A stretch of DNA of 64,000 nt from Camillea tinctor (taxonomy: Eukaryota > Ascomycota > Sordariomycetes > Xylariales > Xylariaceae). Shown here one piece after another: positions 36,920 to 50,266 of the stretch. Under the pieces are notes generated by a model that had not been told where the DNA came from, made no database searches, and worked only from the letters and a program-made list of their open reading frames with translations. The first letter of the stretch is position 1, and each line of letters opens with the position of its first letter. The stretch lies in NCBI GenBank assembly GCA_022578605.1, contig MU394073.1, positions 496,001 through 560,000 of the forward strand. Direction: 5' to 3'. Made by a program: the position numbers and the translations under genes.

Positions 36920-39900
36920 GCTAACCTATACTATATACTTGCGGCATAGTCCTTGTCGTCACTTGCATTTTTATTTTTGCGTTTGCATTATAAAAGGGCC
37001 GGCGGAGCATTTTGTTTTCTTTGTCGCTACACGAAATCTTCTAGGTTTATTATTACTCTTCGGTTTTCGGGCTCTACCACTTTTTGGGGGGGACTACGGC
37101 TGGTCTATGTGCGGCTGCAGAGATGCGGGCACTCCATACTAGAAAAAAAAATACAAATACGATGGATCATGTTTATAGCGCGCGAAGAAATACCCCATTC
37201 TCGGAATATATTGTTGGTCATGGACGGAGGATTTCCAGATTTGAGTTTTCGCGCCCAACTATGGATAGCAACAGGGTCTATAGGAGTTTCCGGAACTACT
37301 ATTAGGTGGCGACCCCAGTCGAGATGGGAAATCTGGCGTTTCTGGCGTATTGGGTGGGAGATAGGGACCAATGTCCCTTGGCTTGGGGCTTCTGCCATAA
37401 TAGAAGCGCCAGATACCGAGAGCGGAAGAGAAACGGGGTGCAAGAGAGGAATTTAGGCAAGGTACAGAGGCGTATGTTGTCTATGTCATGATAGCGACAA
37501 CAATCTCTAGGGGCAACGGAAGGGAAAATTGTAAAAGGCAAGGTTATCTATGCATCAACTAGGAATGTATGTACCCGATTTCGAGTCCCAATAGAAGTAT
37601 CAAATTCTGCCACCCTCTCGTACGGGAATGAAATAGCTGTCAAGGTATTTGCCAGCGGCTTTCCTGACACTGAGACTTGGCAGCCCTAACAGACCAGGGG
37701 GTATATGCAATCTCGTCTTGCCGAGATAGATGGCAGTTCGCCACTTTAGCTTGCGATATTCTGCGTAGGCCAATCACCGATCTACTTCTAATGCTACTCA
37801 GCGTCAGGGGTAAGAAGTAGGAATACTAAACGAGTGATAAACACGGATCACGATTGCGGGGATAGCTTCTCAGGAGGCTCAGTTTTTAACTGGTTTGTTG
37901 ATTTGGCAACATGAGCGCTCTCCTGAAGAAATATGACCTTAATTCAACGTATTTGCTGGCCATGACCTCGACACCCCTACAACAACAAATGATACGCAAA
38001 TGCAAAAGATATGCCGGCATTAGGAATTGGCCAATCGTAGGGAAGTAGTCATGGGTATCAAAAGGCCAATAGGCTGGCACTTGTAGCCTCCTACATAAAC
38101 GAGAACAACATGGAAATATCTAACACGTGTGTTTCCTATGTAAGCCGGTGGTTGGTACAAGAAACGTAACTAACCGCGGTTGGTTTATCTACATGTAGAA
38201 AGTAGGGCAGTCATATTGTGCAATTATACCTACGTCATAACCAGAATCCGTGCTATTGGCCTCAGCGCTTTTATCTTAATTGCTACATACTTTGCTGCTG
38301 ATGTCTACGATTCCTCCAACTACCCGATTCACTCAGCTGCGTAGGCGGGATAACCCCCCTTCTCCGACTTTAGATCGGGGGGATCGGGGGGGATCGAAGG
38401 AGATCGAGATATGATGGGGGTTAGGTCCAATCATATCCTAAGGACACGTCCTTTTTTTTTTCTTTCTTTCTTTAAACACGCATTTCCTTTTATTTATTTA
38501 TTTGTTCTCTTACTTTACCATTGGAAAGGGCAAAAAACGCTATTTAGTCTATTGAAAAGAGGGAATAAGAATGAACTAAAGCTCGTATTTTGATTTAATT
38601 CCCGTTGTGTTGTGGTGACGCAAGTTTGTTTCGATCGATGAGGCGGGATCTACCCGATGTATATAGCTTTCTACTCACTATATCTATGTACTTCGCCTCT
38701 GGATGAGATACAAAGGAGCTACAGATCGAGTACTACTATAACCTAATTAATCGTCTAGGAAGGGGGGAAAATAAATAAACTGAAACCTGAAGCACGTGAG
38801 CGGAACAGATATCCGATGTTTTATTTTCTTTCTTTATTTGTATCCAGGTACTGTCCTATATAAGTTACAATATAAGACTGGGTAAACAGGTAGACAGATA
38901 TGTATGTACACAGTAGGTAGATATTCCTTAGCCTATCCCATCAGTCTCCTCTACCCAGATCTGCCGGTCTAGATGGATGGGAAATCCTAGAGGGGAGAAG
39001 GAGAGGGAGAGAAAAGAATGGCTTCGATTCTCAATCTATGAAACACTACGTCAAGAAACAGGAAGAAAGAAAGAAACCACCACACTGTATAACAACAAGC
39101 TCTCGCTCTACATAGCTCTCTTTTACGTTCCACGTCGAATCCCTGCCAAGTATACCTATGTTCATTTTTCCTCATTTATTGATTTGTTATCATCTACCAG
39201 AGCTATGGTAGCTAGCTGGGTAGCTATATCCGTCTACCATCCGCCTACCTCCCCCCGCCTCATCTTATCTTCATCCTAGTCTGATCGCCGTTACTATCAT
39301 CATCAAAGTCGTCGTCGTTACGGTAGTTATCGAGTTTGCTTTCTCCTTCCTTCTTTCCGATCATCACAGCTTGTATCCCGATCCCTCGATCGCAAACTTT
39401 GATCATCTTCTCCCTCCATCACCACCTATCCGTAGTCTTGTACGCGGTGATGGTAACTTAATATATATTAAAGATATGGAGCTTTCAAATAAAAGGAAAG
39501 GGGGGAAGGAAGAAAGGAAAACGGGGGCGAAAGCGAAAAGGGGATAGGTTCCAAGGAAGGGGTGTGTGTGTGTGAAAAGGGGAGCAAGAGATCGATCGAT
39601 CGGCTTATATGTAAGTAAGCAATATCATGTACTATGTTCCTTTATTTCCTCATGGTCACTTGGCCGCCGCCCGGGGGGGGTGTAATATGTATGGAGACCG
39701 AGCGGACGGACAGGGGAACCCCATGGTCATTATTATAGCTTTGAGTCACACCCCCTTCTCCCCCAACTCCTTTTCTTTTCCTTTGTATAGATGGGACGAC
39801 ATTATGTCTACAAGGAGTTAAGTACCTAGGTACGGCAGCTAACAAGACATGCATCTCGCCCCTATCTACTGTAATTCAGACAGAAAAAAGTAAAAAGAAA

Positions 39901-40607
39901 ATCGAAAAAAAGAAAACACCAATAAACCAAAACCGCAAGGCTGTTTATTGGTTTCTAGCGAGCATATCTTATGTACCCGTCTCAGGCTTCATTAAGTTAG
40001 CCTTATTCATAGTCCTCATGGAAATATACCACTATTTATTATACAGAGCAGTGTGAACCATATTATTGTAACGGCACTCAAGATAAAAGGCATCTCACTT
40101 ATTCGTTGACTCTAGAACATACATAGGTTATGTAAGAAAGGACCGAATGGCCAAGAGACTGCCGAAGAAACAAACAACGGGGAGTTACAAACGTAAGCAT
40201 GTGCATCTATATCAGCAGGGAATACTAGCAATAGCCTCAAATCGATCAGAACCAACAGACTAGCCAGACCTGATTTCCACATTTTATTCGGTTCGGGTTT
40301 TTTTTTCATATTCTTCATGTTCCCCCCCCTCTTCTCTATTCTCACTATCGAGTCTTCCAAGGAGTTAAGAAACGCCGGGCGATTCATATAGTTAGACAAA
40401 GAGCTAGTCCCATTTGTACTTGCGCGTGTAGATGAGAACAAAGCCAAAAAGAAAGCGCCCCTTTTCTATCTTTGCCGAATGAAAGGGAAAAACGCGTTCA
40501 TAACAAACGTGACTCGAAAAAAATCATCATCAAACACCATCCATCATTCATCGTAGAGCAAACATGTATATTCTCGTATCCCACTTCAGGAAGCTAACCC
40601 CATTCAA
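36920..40607. other. Intergenic region between convergent SAM-HMG and condensin genes
   Basis: About 3.7 kb. It should contain both 3' untranslated regions. Poly-T/CTTT tracts occur near 38450, G-rich tracts near 38380 and 39500, and the GTACCTAGGTAC palindrome at 39822-39833. Open frames here have no recognisable domain. Confidence 0.6.
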
Positions 40608-43329
40608 TCAGCCTTCGGTGACTTCGGCGCTCCAGTCCTTCTTGATATCTAATTCCATCAGCTCGGGCGTGTTCTCGATGACAAGACCCTTCTCGTTGGC
40701 CAAATGTAGTAGACAGATGAAACAGTAGCTGGTTGAGATATCGTCCATCACCGTCTTGGGATACACGGTCTGCAGGTTGTTCATGACCTCGGTGAACTTG
40801 AGGGTTGGTTCTTCTGGCGGCGGTGGTTTCGCCGTTTCTGCCGCTTCTCCTTCTGTCGGTGGAGTAGGTAGCCTAGAGCGGCCGGTTTCCTGTGATTGCG
40901 AAGTTCAGTAACCAAGAAGAAAAGGGGAGTAAAGACGTTTTGCACTTACACTATCGATATCAGGGAGTGCCAATCCTTTCCAAAGCTCCTCCTTGAGACG
41001 ACGGACATCAACCTTCTTAGCCACTCGTGCATATTGCACATACTCAGGCCTTAGTCGGCGTGTTGATGTGACAAGCTGTGTCCCAAAACCACCCGTGGTC
41101 ATCCCACCTATCATTCCAGTGATGCCAATATCTTGCGTTGGCGCAATATCGGCACCTGGTGAGAAGTGATCCCGAGCGTCGGCAAACTCCATATCGTCGT
41201 CGTCATCCAGAAGCCCGCCTCCTGGCAGCGGCATCTCGTCGTCGAAGAAGTTGGCATCGTAGTCACCTTTAGGCAACACAGTATCGTCTTCAGTGCTTGG
41301 GATAGGCTCCTTCTGCGCCCAGAAGGCCTCGTCCATGTCGCCGGCTTGTATGTTATCTTGCTGACCAGTATTGCCGAACGTGCCTATCTTGCTACCGAAG
41401 CGGCTACGGCGACTGTTCATACGAGCCTTGGGCTTAAGGAATAGGCTCAGCAGCTGCTTCGAGTTGAAGTGTTTATCATCAGGGAGCAAATTTCGGGTCT
41501 TCGACTTCCATTCCTTCTTTGGCATGGAGATAGCGGAGTTGCTTGAGGCTTGGGTGTAAATCGTGTCAGCCAGCTTCGGGTCGAGGGAGGACGCAAAGTC
41601 GATTTCGAAAGGCTCCTTTTCCTTGCGTTGCCGAGTGCCCGCTTCGGTCTTGTTGGCATCCTTGATCTTTCGTATCCGCCAGTGCTCTGGGCCAGCCCAA
41701 TTCTTCTGGAGAGCTTGATCAAAGTAGCCAAGGATATCTTCGTGCATCTTGTCGCTGCTCTTGGCGAGGTTCATAGAAACGACATAGTCTCCGTTCTCAT
41801 CCTCCACACCATCCATTCCCTCGCCTGGCATACCATCGTCGAGGCCAACATTATATGGCCGCATCTGAGGCTCCAGCGCAGCTTCCCGAGCCCAAGCCTC
41901 ACCACCCTCACCGAAGGCAACATCGACAGTATCAAGTCCTCCCATGGCCGTCATATCGTCAAAACCCGCTAGGTTATCGTCGTCGATGAACATACCCGAT
42001 TTGTTGCCGACTCCACCAGATCCGTCATCGTCATCGTCGTCATTATCAGCTTCCGAGGCACGCAGGAAGGGGATATCCAACGATCCGGATGGATTACCCA
42101 AATCGAAGTTCTTCAGGGATGGACAGATATCCTGCTCGTCCAGCAGGTTTAGATCAGGGAAGAATCTAGCCCCAAGAGCACCAATATCGATCTCCACATC
42201 CTCCTCCTCTTCCTGGGGCGCCTGGTTCTCGGTGATGGTGGCATCGCGCTCGTCCTCCATTTCCTCATCCTCCTCGGGAATGACGTCTTCTCTTCGCCGG
42301 GGCTTGATACCATCCTTAGAGGCGTCATTGGCGTCGTCACTACTGTCAAAAACAATACGGCCCTGGCCATCAATCATAAGATGATTGAGCAGAAGACCCT
42401 TAGCTCCACCCTCGTCAAAGTCTGCAGACGCCTTCTTGAAAAGGGGGTCTACGGCAAATTCCATTTCAAACTTCTTCAACTGTAAGGAAGCGAATGATGG
42501 CGCTAGCGTTGCCTCGGATGATCGTTGCTGGGGCGGACGGTCAGTCAGGGCCGCTTCTGGCAGCAGCTAAGAATTAAACTTACTCGCTTCTTGGGCCGCT
42601 TCCTGACAACATTGCCGTTCTCGTCGACCTCCTCCTCGCTCTCCTCCCCGTCGTCATCCGCATCCCTTTCCTTCTTCTTGGAGTTGCTATCTGCTAGACC
42701 ACTCAGCAGCCTACCGGTCTCGGTGGCCACACTATCGACTCGGCTGGTGTAAATCTTGACACAGCCGTCTAGCGTACAACTGGCTCTCTGGAAGTTGACA
42801 CCATCTCCGTCCTTCAGGAGGGACATGTCATGGAAGTAGTCGATAAGGGCGAAATTCCAGGAATTGTTGGCATTGATCTTATTGTCGGTGGCCATCTTCA
42901 TCCATTCCTCGAAGTTGGCGAGGATAGGCACGCGCTTCATGGGGGTGACGCCGCTGCCGACAACGACGACATCGTCATCGTCGTCGGCGAAATGGCGCGG
43001 GGTCTTCGGATTGGAGCGGGGGGAGGCATTATCACCGTCGGCCAACCTGAGACCAGCTCTCTTCGCAGGTGTATTGGCAGCGGCCTGCAACTCGTTGATC
43101 TGCTTTTCGTGGAGGGCTTTTCGGGAGTGGAGTCGACCTTTTTTCTCTCGGACGTCGTCGTTTAAGGGGATTCTGCGGGCGGTGAGCCGGGTTGCTGGGG
43201 GGCCAAGGTAAATAAGGAGGTGTATCGGACATAGGCTTACTTCAGAGGTGACTTGAAATGCGAAGTAGAGGCAACAGAGTCTTTTCTGCTGCCCACGCTT
43301 TTGCGCGCGACAGGAGCTGCGCGCGGCAT
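40608..43329 (-). CDS. brn1: Condensin complex subunit 2 (Barren/CAP-H; Brn1/Cnd2)
   Basis: Exons 43329-43241, 43172-42584, 42527-40950 and 40889-40608 on the minus strand; introns 56-68 nt; phases close; 845 residues. This is the kleisin subunit that bridges the two SMC ATPases (Smc2, Smc4) in condensin and is needed for mitotic chromosome compaction. Diagnostic motifs: IPLNDDVREKKGR at the second exon start, the N-terminal kleisin segment NNSWNFALIDYFHDM, the barren signature LKKFEMEFAVDPLFKKASAD followed by GLLLNHLMIDGQGRIVFDSS, long Asp/Glu-rich stretches in the middle, and a C-terminal winged-helix part (TLKFTEVMNNLQTVYP, then ISTSYCFICLLHLANEKGL). The gene is head-to-head with the cation exchanger gene across 1.8 kb. 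Confidence 0.95.
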
Positions 43330-45137
43330 GTTTTTAAAGCGGATCGATAGGTTTCGTTGGTTCGTTCTATAGTAGGTGGTTAATGATGGGTTGTTGAAAT
43401 TTGGTCGCGCTGTGATTATCGCATACACAGAGAGACACACAGACACACAAACTCGGAGTTGTCGCAAGTAAACAAATGGAGACGAGAGATGACACTAGCC
43501 CCTTTCTGGAGCCCGCTTAAGCAAGGAGGGAAAGTTGGGTTATCATCACGTGACCGTAAAGCTTTAAGTAGTGGGGTTAATGTGGTGGGCTGGGTGGGAT
43601 AGGTGGGATAAGTGGGTGAGTGGGTCATCCTATCGGAGAGATGTACCTAACATACACTTTCACCGACAGATTGGCTGAGGTTTTCTTATGTTCGGCACAG
43701 TTTTAGCTTTCCTCTCTTTCCCTCTCTTTATTTTTTATTTTATTTTTTAATTCTAAAAATTTTTTAAGGTTACTGGGTTATCCGTAGGCAGGAAGTTAGA
43801 GGTTAGAGTATAAACCCTAATAAACTAACAACAACAACAACAATAACAACAACAACATTGAAAGAACTCCTGCATAATTTGACATCCGGTTCCTTTTTTC
43901 TACAATATTGAAGGAATGTCTTCTCTCCTCTGCACTTTTATCTATGTAGTGTACTAGTACCCTTCCTACTATTACTAGGCTAGTAAAATCTAGACACAAG
44001 GTTCTGACAATTCGATCTTGTTTCGTTCCCGAGGTCTGAACCAGTAAGTGTCTGACTAATCGGGAGGTCGCCAATGGACTCTTTTCGGGTTCTTTTACTT
44101 CCCTTATTCCTTGGACGGACAGGGCGGGTTGCCAGGGTTGAACGGTTAGGCAACTGGGTAGGCGAATGATAAGGCAAGTTTAAGCAGTGCCAAGGGTAAG
44201 AACGGGCGAGAATACGTAGCCCATCAAGGTCTGTATGGGCTTTGAATCACCCAGCGTGGCAGCAGCATAACAGCACAATGCACCTTCTTGCATGTTTCAT
44301 TGCGATATCTATGATGTAGCCATGATGTTTTATTCCATTTTATATACCTAAGTACCTAGGTAGGTATTTTATATCTACTGGACCTCGCATACCTACCTTC
44401 CTTAGCTATACTTTCAAGTACAAAGGCAGGCTGTGTACGACGTCGCACAAAATAGACCAGCTCACTAATCCAACTAATTCAACTAATCTAACTAGTTTAG
44501 GCACTTTTATACAGCGTGTACAAATTCCGATATCCCTATTTTCCATGTTCTGGATATCCAAAACCTACGTAGTAGAAAAAGACCCATCACCAGTCATCAG
44601 CCATCATTCATCATCCATCTTATTATCAAGAACCATTCGCCCACCAACCCTCCCGCTTTGTTCTACTCTTTAATCTCACTTTATTTTGGTCCACTCATTC
44701 ACTTCACCCAACCGTAAGATAAACGTACCTAATATATTCATCTGTTCACCCACTCATCCATATAAATCTGTATTATCTTACGTACCTCCCCAGCCTACTT
44801 ACTATCTTCCTAACCTCAGGCGTGGGGTAGAATAGGAGGAACGCGTCAAATCCAGCCCAAAAAATAATTCGAAAGTACATGAACTCGGGATAGTTCTCGC
44901 CTTCCTTTTTTTCTTCTTGTTTTTTTCCCCTTCTACTTCTCTCCTACTTCATCCAACTGCATCCAATGGATCCGGCAGTAGTCTGTCTTTGTCGATAAGA
45001 CTACACTATCGCTGCCGCATTCCTCTCGTGATGGCAAGTTAACAAAATAAAACTAAAAAGGGAAAAATAAAATAAGCAAAGGAGGGAGGGGCAAAAAGAA
45101 AGGAAAAGAAAAAAAAAAGGAAAGAAAAAGCAACAGC
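43330..45137. promoter_or_regulatory. Bidirectional upstream region between condensin and exchanger genes
   Basis: 1.8 kb shared by two divergent genes. It has an AAC microsatellite at 43825-43857, CATCAT/CACC-rich pyrimidine DNA at 44580-44780, an A/G-rich tract immediately before the exchanger ATG (45050-45130), and a TACCTAGGTA word at 44353-44362. No clear TATA element on either side. Confidence 0.55.
43825..43857 (+). repeat. AAC trinucleotide microsatellite
   Basis: About eleven AAC units with one AAT interruption. Confidence 0.9.
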
Positions 45138-48100
45138 ATGGCTCGCATTCAATATCGAAGAAAAAGGACCCTGGACTCTCGCCCCTTTTACACCACCATA
45201 TTCCTATTTGTCATAATTGCCGTCTACTGCCTTTTCGTCAGGGGTCCGTCCGCTGCACCGGTACTGCACCTGCATCAGCACCAGCAACGCCGTCATCTGC
45301 AGGTTCGGGCCGACGAGGAATGCCGTCTGGTCCACAGTGCTAGGGTTGAGGACCGGTGCGCATTCGTTAAGCGCAATTGTCGTGATGATGAAGCAGGCCT
45401 AATCCGGTACTTGACTCTGTACTATTGCAACCTTGGCCATGTACAACCCCTGGCATTCATTATATTGGTGCTCTGGCTGGGCCTCCTGTTCACCACCATT
45501 GGTCTCACTGCAAGCGATTTCTTCAGCGTCAATCTTAGTACGATTGCTACCATCCTGGGCTTGAGTGAGAGTTTGGCTGGTGTTACATTTCTGGCCTTCG
45601 GAAATGGCTCGCCAGATGTCTTCAGCACCTTTGCCGCCATGAGCTCTAATAGTGGGAGCATGGCTATCGGGGAACTGATTGGGGCTGCGGGTTTTATCAC
45701 CACCGTTGTGGCCGGTTCCATGGCTCTAGTGCGCGAGTTCAAGGTCAGCAAAAATACCTTTGTTCGAGACATCTGCTTTTTTGTCGTTGCAGTGTGTTTC
45801 GCCATGGTTTTTCTGGCTGATGGCATCCTCCACTTCTGGGAATGCTGCGCCATGATCGCATACTACCTATTCTATGTCCTTGTGGTCGTGGGTTGGCATG
45901 CAATCACCAAAAGGCGACGTGCTAGAAGGGCTAAGGAGGCTGCTTCTCGTAGCCACTTCTACGCATCTACAGGTGGCCATGCAAATGATGAGCTTGAACC
46001 CTACCGAGATGACCCCGACGACGAGGACACTGTGCCAGATTCGCGTCGTACCTCTAGTGCCATGGATGTGAGCATCTTGGAGAGAGGTCCTAGGATCGAG
46101 ATCGGTCCTGCTGATAAAGGATATGAAGATGATACCGATCATAGCCAGCATGTTGCTGCCGAGGTAGCAAGTAGTATGAGGGTCAATCGACCTCGTGGGA
46201 GGAGAAGCGTTACCACCATCACTCCAATCCGGCCAAGTCTTGTGGGTGCTCTCGAATTCAGATCGGTGTTGTCCTCCTTACAGAAAGAGGGCAATATGCG
46301 TATGAAACCCATTCATTCTCGCAGCCGTTCCGCCGACCACATAGAGTTTCGAGTTGGAGAGCCTATCGGAGAGCCTATTGAAGACCCTATCGAAGACCCT
46401 AGTGGCGTGCAAACTGCTCCAGTTCCATCGGATCCATATTCTGGAGCCAGGACCCGGGCCCATTCTTCTGGAGCCGTCCCGCATTTGCTTGACTCGGATC
46501 TTGCATCCCGTCAGCCGTTGGGAGACCGGAGTGTTACTCCTTCCATGCATACAATAGGTGGAAAACTAGCCCCTCCTCCTCCGGATGACCAGCCGGGAAG
46601 TCGATCGACAGGTACACCGAGAACTTTGGATGAGGCCCAGAATTTGCCCCCACAGCTGCATAAGCTTCAAATACCCACGCACAGCCCTCCCGGCAGTGAG
46701 AGATCATCACCAGCATTGTCCCCATTTCCTGGGTACTCAGACTCCCCTTTTGCCATAACCCCGAACGTGGAAAGGTCTTCTTACCTGATGCCAGCCCCGG
46801 CAATAGAACACCATCCATCGTTGTCTACTCTAGTCGAACACGTGCATCCAAAACCTGTCAGATGGTGGCCTTATCAGCTTTTGCCCGCCCCGCATATCTT
46901 GCTCAACACACTATTTCCCACTCTGCAAGGTTGGCAGGAAAAGTCTGTGTGGGATAAATTTATCAGCATTATATCGGTACCCAGTATCTTTCTACTAGTG
47001 ATAACACTGCCTGTGGTAGAGAGCGAGACGCCCGATGAGGACTTGGACGAAAGCATTGTAGAGCAGCCGGCGTCGGGACATCTTGGAAACACAGCGCCCC
47101 CTGTGTCCTACGAGCCGGATGGAGAAATCGAACCCGAGACAGAGTGGCAGCGATATAGACGCAGTACGAGGTCTAGAGGATCTAGTCGCAGTCCTTCGCC
47201 AGCCCTTATTTCGTTCGAGACAGACCAAGATGAGCTTAGGGATGGTCAAAACGAGGCTGTGCAGGCTATTCCTACCTTGAGTGTACAACCGCCAAAACCT
47301 GCTTCGGAGCTGGGACAGGACAGCTCAACGTTGCCGGAGGAGGATCCAGGGTGGAACCGTTGGCTGCTGATTCTTCAAATCTTTATCGGTCCGCTATTTT
47401 GCGTGTTCATTGTCTGGGTAAATATGGCCGAAGATCTAGACCAGCCCATAAATGTCCTTGTGAGATCTTTGCTCATTTCGCTTGTTTGCTCTCTGGTGGT
47501 ACTCGCCGTCATCCTGACGACTACGTCCCCTGACCACAGACCCAAGTACCACTTTTTGTTTTGTTTCCTAGGGTTTGTCATCGCCATTGCCTGGATCTCC
47601 ACGGTGGCAGGTGAAGTCGTTGGAGTCTTGAAGACATTCGGTGTGATCCTGGATATATCAGATGCTATTTTAGGTCTCACTATTTTTGCCATCGGCAATT
47701 CAATCGGGGATCTAGTCGCTGATATTACTGTGGCTCGACTTGGATATCCTGTCATGGCATTGTACGTTACCCTCTCATTCCATTTCCTAGGAACGCCATA
47801 TGCTAAGCAGTTTTTTAATGTCACTCTAGGTCGGCCTGTTGTGGTGGGCCATTGCTCAACATCCTACTTGGCATTGGTTTAGGAGGCGCCTATCAGACTA
47901 TACAAGCAGCCAACAAGCGAAAGGCTGAACATCCTGATGAGCCCTTCCAATATCAGCCCTACCACATAGAAGTCAACGGCACACTAATGGTGTCAGCAAT
48001 AACTCTGCTCCTGACGTTATTCGCCCTTCTCACCGTGATACCTATGAATAAGTGGATTATGAGTAAGAAAATCGGTTGGGGGCTCATTGCGCTTTGGACG

Positions 48101-48160
48101 ACCAGTACGGTAGCGAATATTGCGATTGAAGTCACGGGCGTCTGGCAGAATATAGCCTAG
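45138..48160 (+). CDS. Sodium/calcium (cation) exchanger, CaCA superfamily, NCLX/Ecm27-like
   Basis: Exons 45138-47761 and 47830-48160; one 68-nt intron at phase 2; 984 residues. An N-terminal hydrophobic segment (residues 17-34) leads to a Cys-rich region with the EECR, DRCAF, RNC and YYC pattern seen in NCLX-type exchangers. The first membrane half carries the alpha-1 repeat (TFLAFGNGSPDVFST and GELIGAAGF). A long Ser/Pro-rich cytosolic loop (about 260-620) follows, then the second membrane half with the alpha-2 repeat (LTIFAIGNSIGDLVAD), completed after the intron by SACCGGPLLNILLGIG. The acidic and polar alpha-repeat residues that bind cations are present. Relatives are budding yeast Ecm27 and vertebrate SLC8B1. 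It should exchange Ca2+ for Na+ or H+ across an internal membrane; which organelle cannot be read from the sequence. Confidence 0.92.
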
Positions 48161-48965
48161 ATGGTCATTCCTGGTGCGAAATATTTTGTATTATACCTAT
48201 GTTCGACCGTCCGATACACTCATTGCGCTATAACGACTTGCACGTTTCATGAGTAATAAGATAGTTTAGATACCCGTTGGCGAATATACATGTACGACAG
48301 CGAATGAACAGAATATCTGTTTGCTTGTGCGGTTTAATGGCGGTTGTGCAAAGTATGAGTCAAGGTAGGACATGACGAAGTTGATTTGCGTCGTCTTTAC
48401 CGGCAGTTATGTATGGCAAGGATTGCGTGATACCTTCACTGAGCAGAATCAAGGCTAGTTTCATATGCACCTAACGGATCATTGAATGCTACAGTCCGCC
48501 TATAAGCTTACACAATACTAGAACCCGGGACGCTGCATCGCATCGAACACGTATCAGGGGCGAGACCTCCAGGCTATTTTGAAGATGAGAGCACGTGTTG
48601 TTTGTTCTTCTCGCCCGGCTGGTGCCTTGACCACGACGGTTATCGGGAGCACATGAAGGCCACGCAATCTAATTACACAAGGGCCATCAAGATATGATGT
48701 TCACACAACTCTGATAGAGGGACGGGTAGGTTGGGGAGTAGACAGACCCAATATAAAAGGCCAGCAACTTGCCTAGCTGAAAGGGGAGATAGAGCTAACC
48801 AACTTCTACCTACAAAACAACATACTTGATCGAATTATCGCAGCATACCTACCCCTTTTAATTACTAGGCCATAACCGAATTGCGAGAATCTTGAGCAAA
48901 CCTACAACCTATCTTTCTCATATAGCAACTACAGCTTGGGAAACCTTTATAGATTTTCTTCTATC
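48161..48965. other. Intergenic region upstream of the His-rich protein
   Basis: 0.8 kb containing the 3' end of the exchanger transcript and the promoter of the next gene, including a TATA-like site at 48752-48759. Nothing else recognised. Confidence 0.6.
48752..48759 (+). promoter_or_regulatory. TATA-like box
   Basis: TATAAAAG lies about 207 bases before the ATG at 48966. No other ATG occurs between them on this strand, which supports the start assigned to the next gene. Confidence 0.5.
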
Positions 48966-49661
48966 ATGGACAACCTAGATATCCCCCAGGACGAAAAGAA
49001 GTCCACGGGAGCTTCTCAGCGAGCAGACGATACTAGCGTTACTATCGCTGATGGCACCACGGTGAACCCAGCAACCGTCGACCAACAGATCGGCAGCGCC
49101 AGGAGAAGCCGCGACAGGCCCCTCACTGTCCCCGCCAGCGGAGTTCCGGAGACCCAAGCACAGGACTTCGCCCACGGCCGCGGACGGTTCACTTACGGGA
49201 CGCGGTCGGCGGAGGGATCGCTGCGGCGTAGCGGTACCACGGTGGGATCTATAACAACAATACCACCAACAACTGCAGCAGTAGGAGTAGAAGGAGTAAG
49301 CGAAGGGGAAAGGGGGGATAACGAAAAGACATTGCTTGAGGAGCAGGAAGAAGAGGAGAAGGTGAAGGAGAAGGAGAAGGAAGATGGGGGTGTTGTTGTA
49401 GGCGCGGAGAAGAAGACGAAGAAGAGAGATAAGGGGGGTGAGGAGGGAGAGTGTATGTGTGAGGGGCATGGAGAGCATGAACATGAACATGGACACGGAC
49501 AGGGCCGTGGTGGTAAGCTTAAGGATATGGTGCGTAATATGCTTGGGGTTAGTGTTTATGGGGATGAGGGTGAGGAGGAAGTTGAAGGGAAGAAGAAGAA
49601 GGGAAAGGGGGGGAAGGGTGTGGATGACACTGGGAAAAGTGTTTACTCTAAGCAAAAGTAA
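48966..49661 (+). CDS. Low-complexity hypothetical protein, Lys/Glu- and His-rich
   Basis: Single exon, 231 residues, beginning MDNLDIPQDEKKSTGASQ. I recognise no domain. The first 110 residues are Ser/Thr/Arg-rich. Next come an acidic Glu/Lys stretch (about 120-165), a short region with two Cys and alternating His (CMCEGHGEHEHEHGHGQ), a possible amphipathic segment (LKDMVRNMLGVSVYGDEG) and a Lys-rich tail. The His/Cys patch could bind metal ions, but that is only inference. A TATA-like site and an ATG-free leader upstream argue that it is a real gene. The strong purine bias of the second half also gives open frames by chance, so part of the apparent length could be composition-driven. No signal peptide or membrane segment. 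Confidence 0.55.
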   Translation: MDNLDIPQDEKKSTGASQRADDTSVTIADGTTVNPATVDQQIGSARRSRDRPLTVPASGVPETQAQDFAHGRGRFTYGTRSAEGSLRRSGTTVGSITTIPPTTAAVGVEGVSEGERGDNEKTLLEEQEEEEKVKEKEKEDGGVVVGAEKKTKKRDKGGEEGECMCEGHGEHEHEHGHGQGRGGKLKDMVRNMLGVSVYGDEGEEEVEGKKKKGKGGKGVDDTGKSVYSKQK

Positions 49662-49986
49662 GAGGAAAGAGAGTGAGAGAGAAAAAGGTGAAGAGAGATA
49701 CCCCTTTAACTGACTATTTTCTCTCTCCCTCTTTCGTTGACTTACCTCGATAGCGGGTTCTATCATAGGAATCATTCATTAGATACTTTTCTTCTTCTTC
49801 TTCTTCTCCTTCTTTTGTACGGAGAAAAGGGGGCATTGCTCGAGTCTGAACCTAGAACGGTTTTATATTGCAGATACCTACCTAATAAAAAAAGTCGATG
49901 TCGATTCACAAGAGGACATCAGGGTCGATATATGTATTGCTGTACGTATAAGACAAACTTATAGCTTAACCTGTCATATATAAATC

Positions 49987-50015
49987 CTTACTAGGTTAGG
50001 TTACAACCTAGTAAG
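49987..50015. repeat. Perfect 11-bp inverted repeat
   Basis: CTTACTAGGTT at 49987-49997 pairs with AACCTAGTAAG at 50005-50015 across a 7-base loop, between the His-rich gene and phosphomannomutase. Confidence 0.75.
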
Positions 50016-50243
50016 TAGTATGTAGAAGTATAAGTATAAAGGAGGGGAGGGGTGGTGGAGGATTTCCCAGCGCTAATTGGATCTCTGTATAAAGAGATCT
50101 GATTTAAGCTTAGCGCTTTCTCGTATGCCCTGACCGCTTTTACACTACTAACCTCCAGTCCTCCAGGGGTCCTGCTAGTGTAGCTTAAAACTAATAAGGT
50201 TAACGAGGGGCATTTTTGTTCAAAGGTCATTGGGGAAACCACG

Positions 50244-50266
50244 ACACACACACACACACACACACA
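50244..50266 (+). repeat. CA microsatellite
   Basis: Dinucleotide CA run upstream of the pyrimidine-rich phosphomannomutase leader. Confidence 0.9.
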
